DNA of 64,000 bases, from assembly GCA_014872815.1 (NCBI GenBank), contig WKFK01000015.1, positions 744,001 through 808,000 of the forward strand, in the 5' to 3' direction. A model generated the notes under the pieces. It was not told the origin of the DNA, made no database searches, and was given only the letters and a program-made list of their open reading frames with translations. A program made the position numbers and the translations under genes. The DNA is from Paracoccaceae bacterium (GTDB taxonomy: Bacteria; Pseudomonadota; Alphaproteobacteria; Rhodobacterales; Rhodobacteraceae). The first letter of the stretch is position 1; the number at the start of each line of letters is the position of its first letter. Below are positions 62,151 through 64,000 of the stretch, one piece after another.

Positions 62151-64000
62151 TTAAATTTCTTCCACCGCCATCACGCCCTCAACAGACTTGAGTGCGCTTT
62201 TGATCTGCGGGTTCACCGGGAAGCCCGCGCCCGCATCAATCTCCACCTCACCGGGCAGCTCCATGTTGGTGAGGCAGAACCAGATCGGCCCCTTGGGCAT
62301 GTTCTTCATGGTCTCTTTCGCGCCCTCAAGGATGTTGGCCACCGGCCCCACCGCGCTGGCGTCATCGAGATAGATCTTCAGGCCCGAGTTGCCCGCATCC
62401 GCGACAATGGTCTCCACCGGCGTCATGCTCTGCGCCAGCAGCTTCAGCTGGTCGCTCTCCATCTCCGCCTTCACAGTCACCACCACCTTGGAGCCGGTCT
62501 CCAGATGCTCGCGGCATTTCTCCAGAGTGTCAGAGAAGATCGTGACCTCATAAGCCCCGGTTGGATCAGACAGCTGCGCAAAGGCAAATCGGTTGCCCCG
62601 CGCCGACTTTCGCTCTTGCCGCCCAGATACCCGTCCGGCTAACTTGGCCACACACGGCCCGCCCCGCGCCTTGTCAGTCAACTCGTCCAGCGTCATGACG
62701 TTCTTGCGCTTCAAAGGCGCCATGAAATCCTCAAGCGGGTGGCCCGACAGGAAGAAACCAATCGCCTTGGCCTCTTCATCCAGCCGTTCCGCCTGCAGCC
62801 AATCCCCGGCGGGTGATAGCCTCGGCTCCGGCAAATCGTCCCCCGCCTCGCCAAACAGCGACACCTGGTTGGAACTCTTCTGCTCATGGATCGCGGCGGA
62901 GTAATTCACCAACCCATCCAAGCTCTCCATCACCCGCCGCCGGTTGTTGTCGAGTTGATCAAACGCCCCGGACCGCGCCAGCATCTCCAAAGGCCGCTTG
63001 CCGACCTTCTTCAAATCCACCCGCCGGGCAAAATCAAACAGCGTCGCAAATGGCTTGTCCACGCCATCCACTTTGCGCCCCTCGGTCACCAGCTTCATCG
63101 CCTCAAGGCCGACGTTCTTCAACGCCCCAAGCGCATAGACCAGCGCGCCATCGACCACCTTAAATGTCGCATCCGAGCGGTTCACACAGGGCGGAACGTA
63201 AGGCAGCTTCAGCGCTTTTTTCACCTCTTCGAAGTAGACCGCCAGCTTATCCGTCAGGTGGATATCGCAGTTCATCACCCCGGCCATGAACTCCACCGGA
63301 TGGTTCGCCTTCAGCCAAGCTGTCTGGTAACTCACCACCGCATAGGCCGCCGCGTGCGATTTGTTAAAGCCGTAGTTCGCAAACTTTTCCAGAAGGTCAA
63401 AAACCTCGGAAGCTTTCTTTGCAGGCACCCCGTTCTCGGCTGCGCCCTTCTCAAACTTCGGACGCTCCGCGTCCATCGCTTCCTTGATCTTCTTACCCAT
63501 CGCCCGGCGCAACAGGTCCGCGCCGCCAAGCGAATAGCCCGCCATGACCTGCGCAATCTGCATCACCTGTTCCTGATAAACGATGATGCCCTGAGTCTCT
63601 TCCAGAATGTGGTCAATCAACGGATGCACGGACTCAATCTCGCGCTGTCCGTTTTTCACCTCACAATAGACCGGGATGTTCTCCATCGGGCCTGGACGAT
63701 AGAGCGCCACAAGCGCAACGATGTCCTCGATGCAGGTCGGTTTCATGCGCTTGAGCGCATCCATCATGCCGGTGGATTCAACCTGGAACACCGCCACTGT
63801 TTTCGCGGAAGAATAGAGCTTGTAGGTCGGTTCATCATCCAACGGGATGGCGTTGATCTGGTTTTCCGCCCCCTCTGCAGGCTTATAGAGTTCGGTGCCA
63901 TCTGCGGCCACATGCAATGGTCGCCCAGAGCTGTGGATCTGCTCAATGGCGTTTTGAATAACCGTGAGAGTTTTCAGTCCCAGAAAGTCGAACTTCACCA
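62151..64000 (-). CDS. dnaE: DNA polymerase III alpha subunit, 5' end cut by window edge
   Basis: C-terminal about 616 residues of the replicative polymerase. The visible part begins at KFDFLGLKTL, the region of the third catalytic Asp, so half the palm and the PHP domain lie outside. It continues through fingers (YQEQVMQIAQVMAGYSLGGAD), the helix-hairpin-helix region, an OB-fold (GRVSGRQERKSARGNRFAFAQL, about residue 430 of the fragment) and the tau-binding C-terminus. Unlike DnaE2 in this window it keeps its OB domain. Confidence 0.96.
   Translation of the reverse strand, partial: VKFDFLGLKTLTVIQNAIEQIHSSGRPLHVAADGTELYKPAEGAENQINAIPLDDEPTYKLYSSAKTVAVFQVESTGMMDALKRMKPTCIEDIVALVALYRPGPMENIPVYCEVKNGQREIESVHPLIDHILEETQGIIVYQEQVMQIAQVMAGYSLGGADLLRRAMGKKIKEAMDAERPKFEKGAAENGVPAKKASEVFDLLEKFANYGFNKSHAAAYAVVSYQTAWLKANHPVEFMAGVMNCDIHLTDKLAVYFEEVKKALKLPYVPPCVNRSDATFKVVDGALVYALGALKNVGLEAMKLVTEGRKVDGVDKPFATLFDFARRVDLKKVGKRPLEMLARSGAFDQLDNNRRRVMESLDGLVNYSAAIHEQKSSNQVSLFGEAGDDLPEPRLSPAGDWLQAERLDEEAKAIGFFLSGHPLEDFMAPLKRKNVMTLDELTDKARGGPCVAKLAGRVSGRQERKSARGNRFAFAQLSDPTGAYEVTIFSDTLEKCREHLETGSKVVVTVKAEMESDQLKLLAQSMTPVETIVADAGNSGLKIYLDDASAVGPVANILEGAKETMKNMPKGPIWFCLTNMELPGEVEIDAGAGFPVNPQIKSALKSVEGVMAVEEI

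Overview
The window looks like a chromosomal segment of an alphaproteobacterium of the order Rhodobacterales, most likely the marine Roseobacter group. The basis is gene content: a Rhodobacter-type porin, a DUF3576 lipoprotein beside leuS, an Hsp20-DUF1150 pair, a DUF6653 membrane protein, and tandem GcvT-fused FAD demethylases with a homocysteine S-methyltransferase. By eye the G+C is about 58-60%. Genes are densely packed with many 4-base stop/start overlaps. I found no rRNA, tRNA, CRISPR array, prophage or intact insertion sequence. Both edges cut genes: leuS on the left (3' end missing) and dnaE on the right (5' end missing).

Layout. 1-4.3 kb: leuS, a glycosyltransferase with a C9 tract, and a DUF3576 lipoprotein. 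4.6-13.6 kb: major porin, PLP homeostasis protein, L,D-transpeptidase, ribA, an OmpR-type regulator, xth, DUF6653 protein, thioredoxin-TPR protein, Lon-substrate-like protein, Trm112-like protein, and a UbiH-family hydroxylase. 13.6-20 kb: amidase, THUMP RNA methyltransferase, APH-family kinase, and the error-prone polymerase gene dnaE2, which lacks its usual C-terminus and its imuA/imuB partners. 20-28.6 kb: a methylated-amine cluster of XRE-cupin regulator, GFA protein, LysE exporter, DMGDH-like enzyme, homocysteine S-methyltransferase, SARDH-like enzyme and RarD permease. Together these could take glycine betaine through dimethylglycine and sarcosine to glycine. Its regulator is preceded by three copies of a 10-base operator-like word. 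28.6-34.4 kb: hydrolase, NTF2-like protein, RluA-family pseudouridine synthase, fRMsr, a translationally coupled sulfurtransferase/aminotransferase pair, an unassigned protein and smpB.

34.5-46.5 kb: aminotransferase, ftsK, lolA, a YdcH-like protein, hsp20-DUF1150 under a near-consensus sigma-32 promoter, glnK-amtB, a class A PBP and mlaA-mlaC. 46.7-54.9 kb: a type I secretion ATPase and adaptor pair, RidA, GDPD, a FemAB-like protein, pterin dehydratase, peroxiredoxin, ferredoxin-reductase-like flavoprotein and rsmD. 55-64 kb: map, sfsA, a tightly overlapping CinA-like/GNAT/AhpD-like/OmpA run, a WGR protein, an AT-richer gene for an exported RraB-like protein, a zinc-finger protein, an ABC ATPase and dnaE.

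Most of the window is ordinary core genome. The parts most worth a second look are the methylated-amine cluster with its operator array, the truncated orphan dnaE2 with a possible deletion scar and LexA-like site, the exported RraB-like protein on an apparently acquired patch, the C9 tract in the glycosyltransferase, and a two-copy double-hairpin intergenic repeat. I saw no clearly new multi-gene system.
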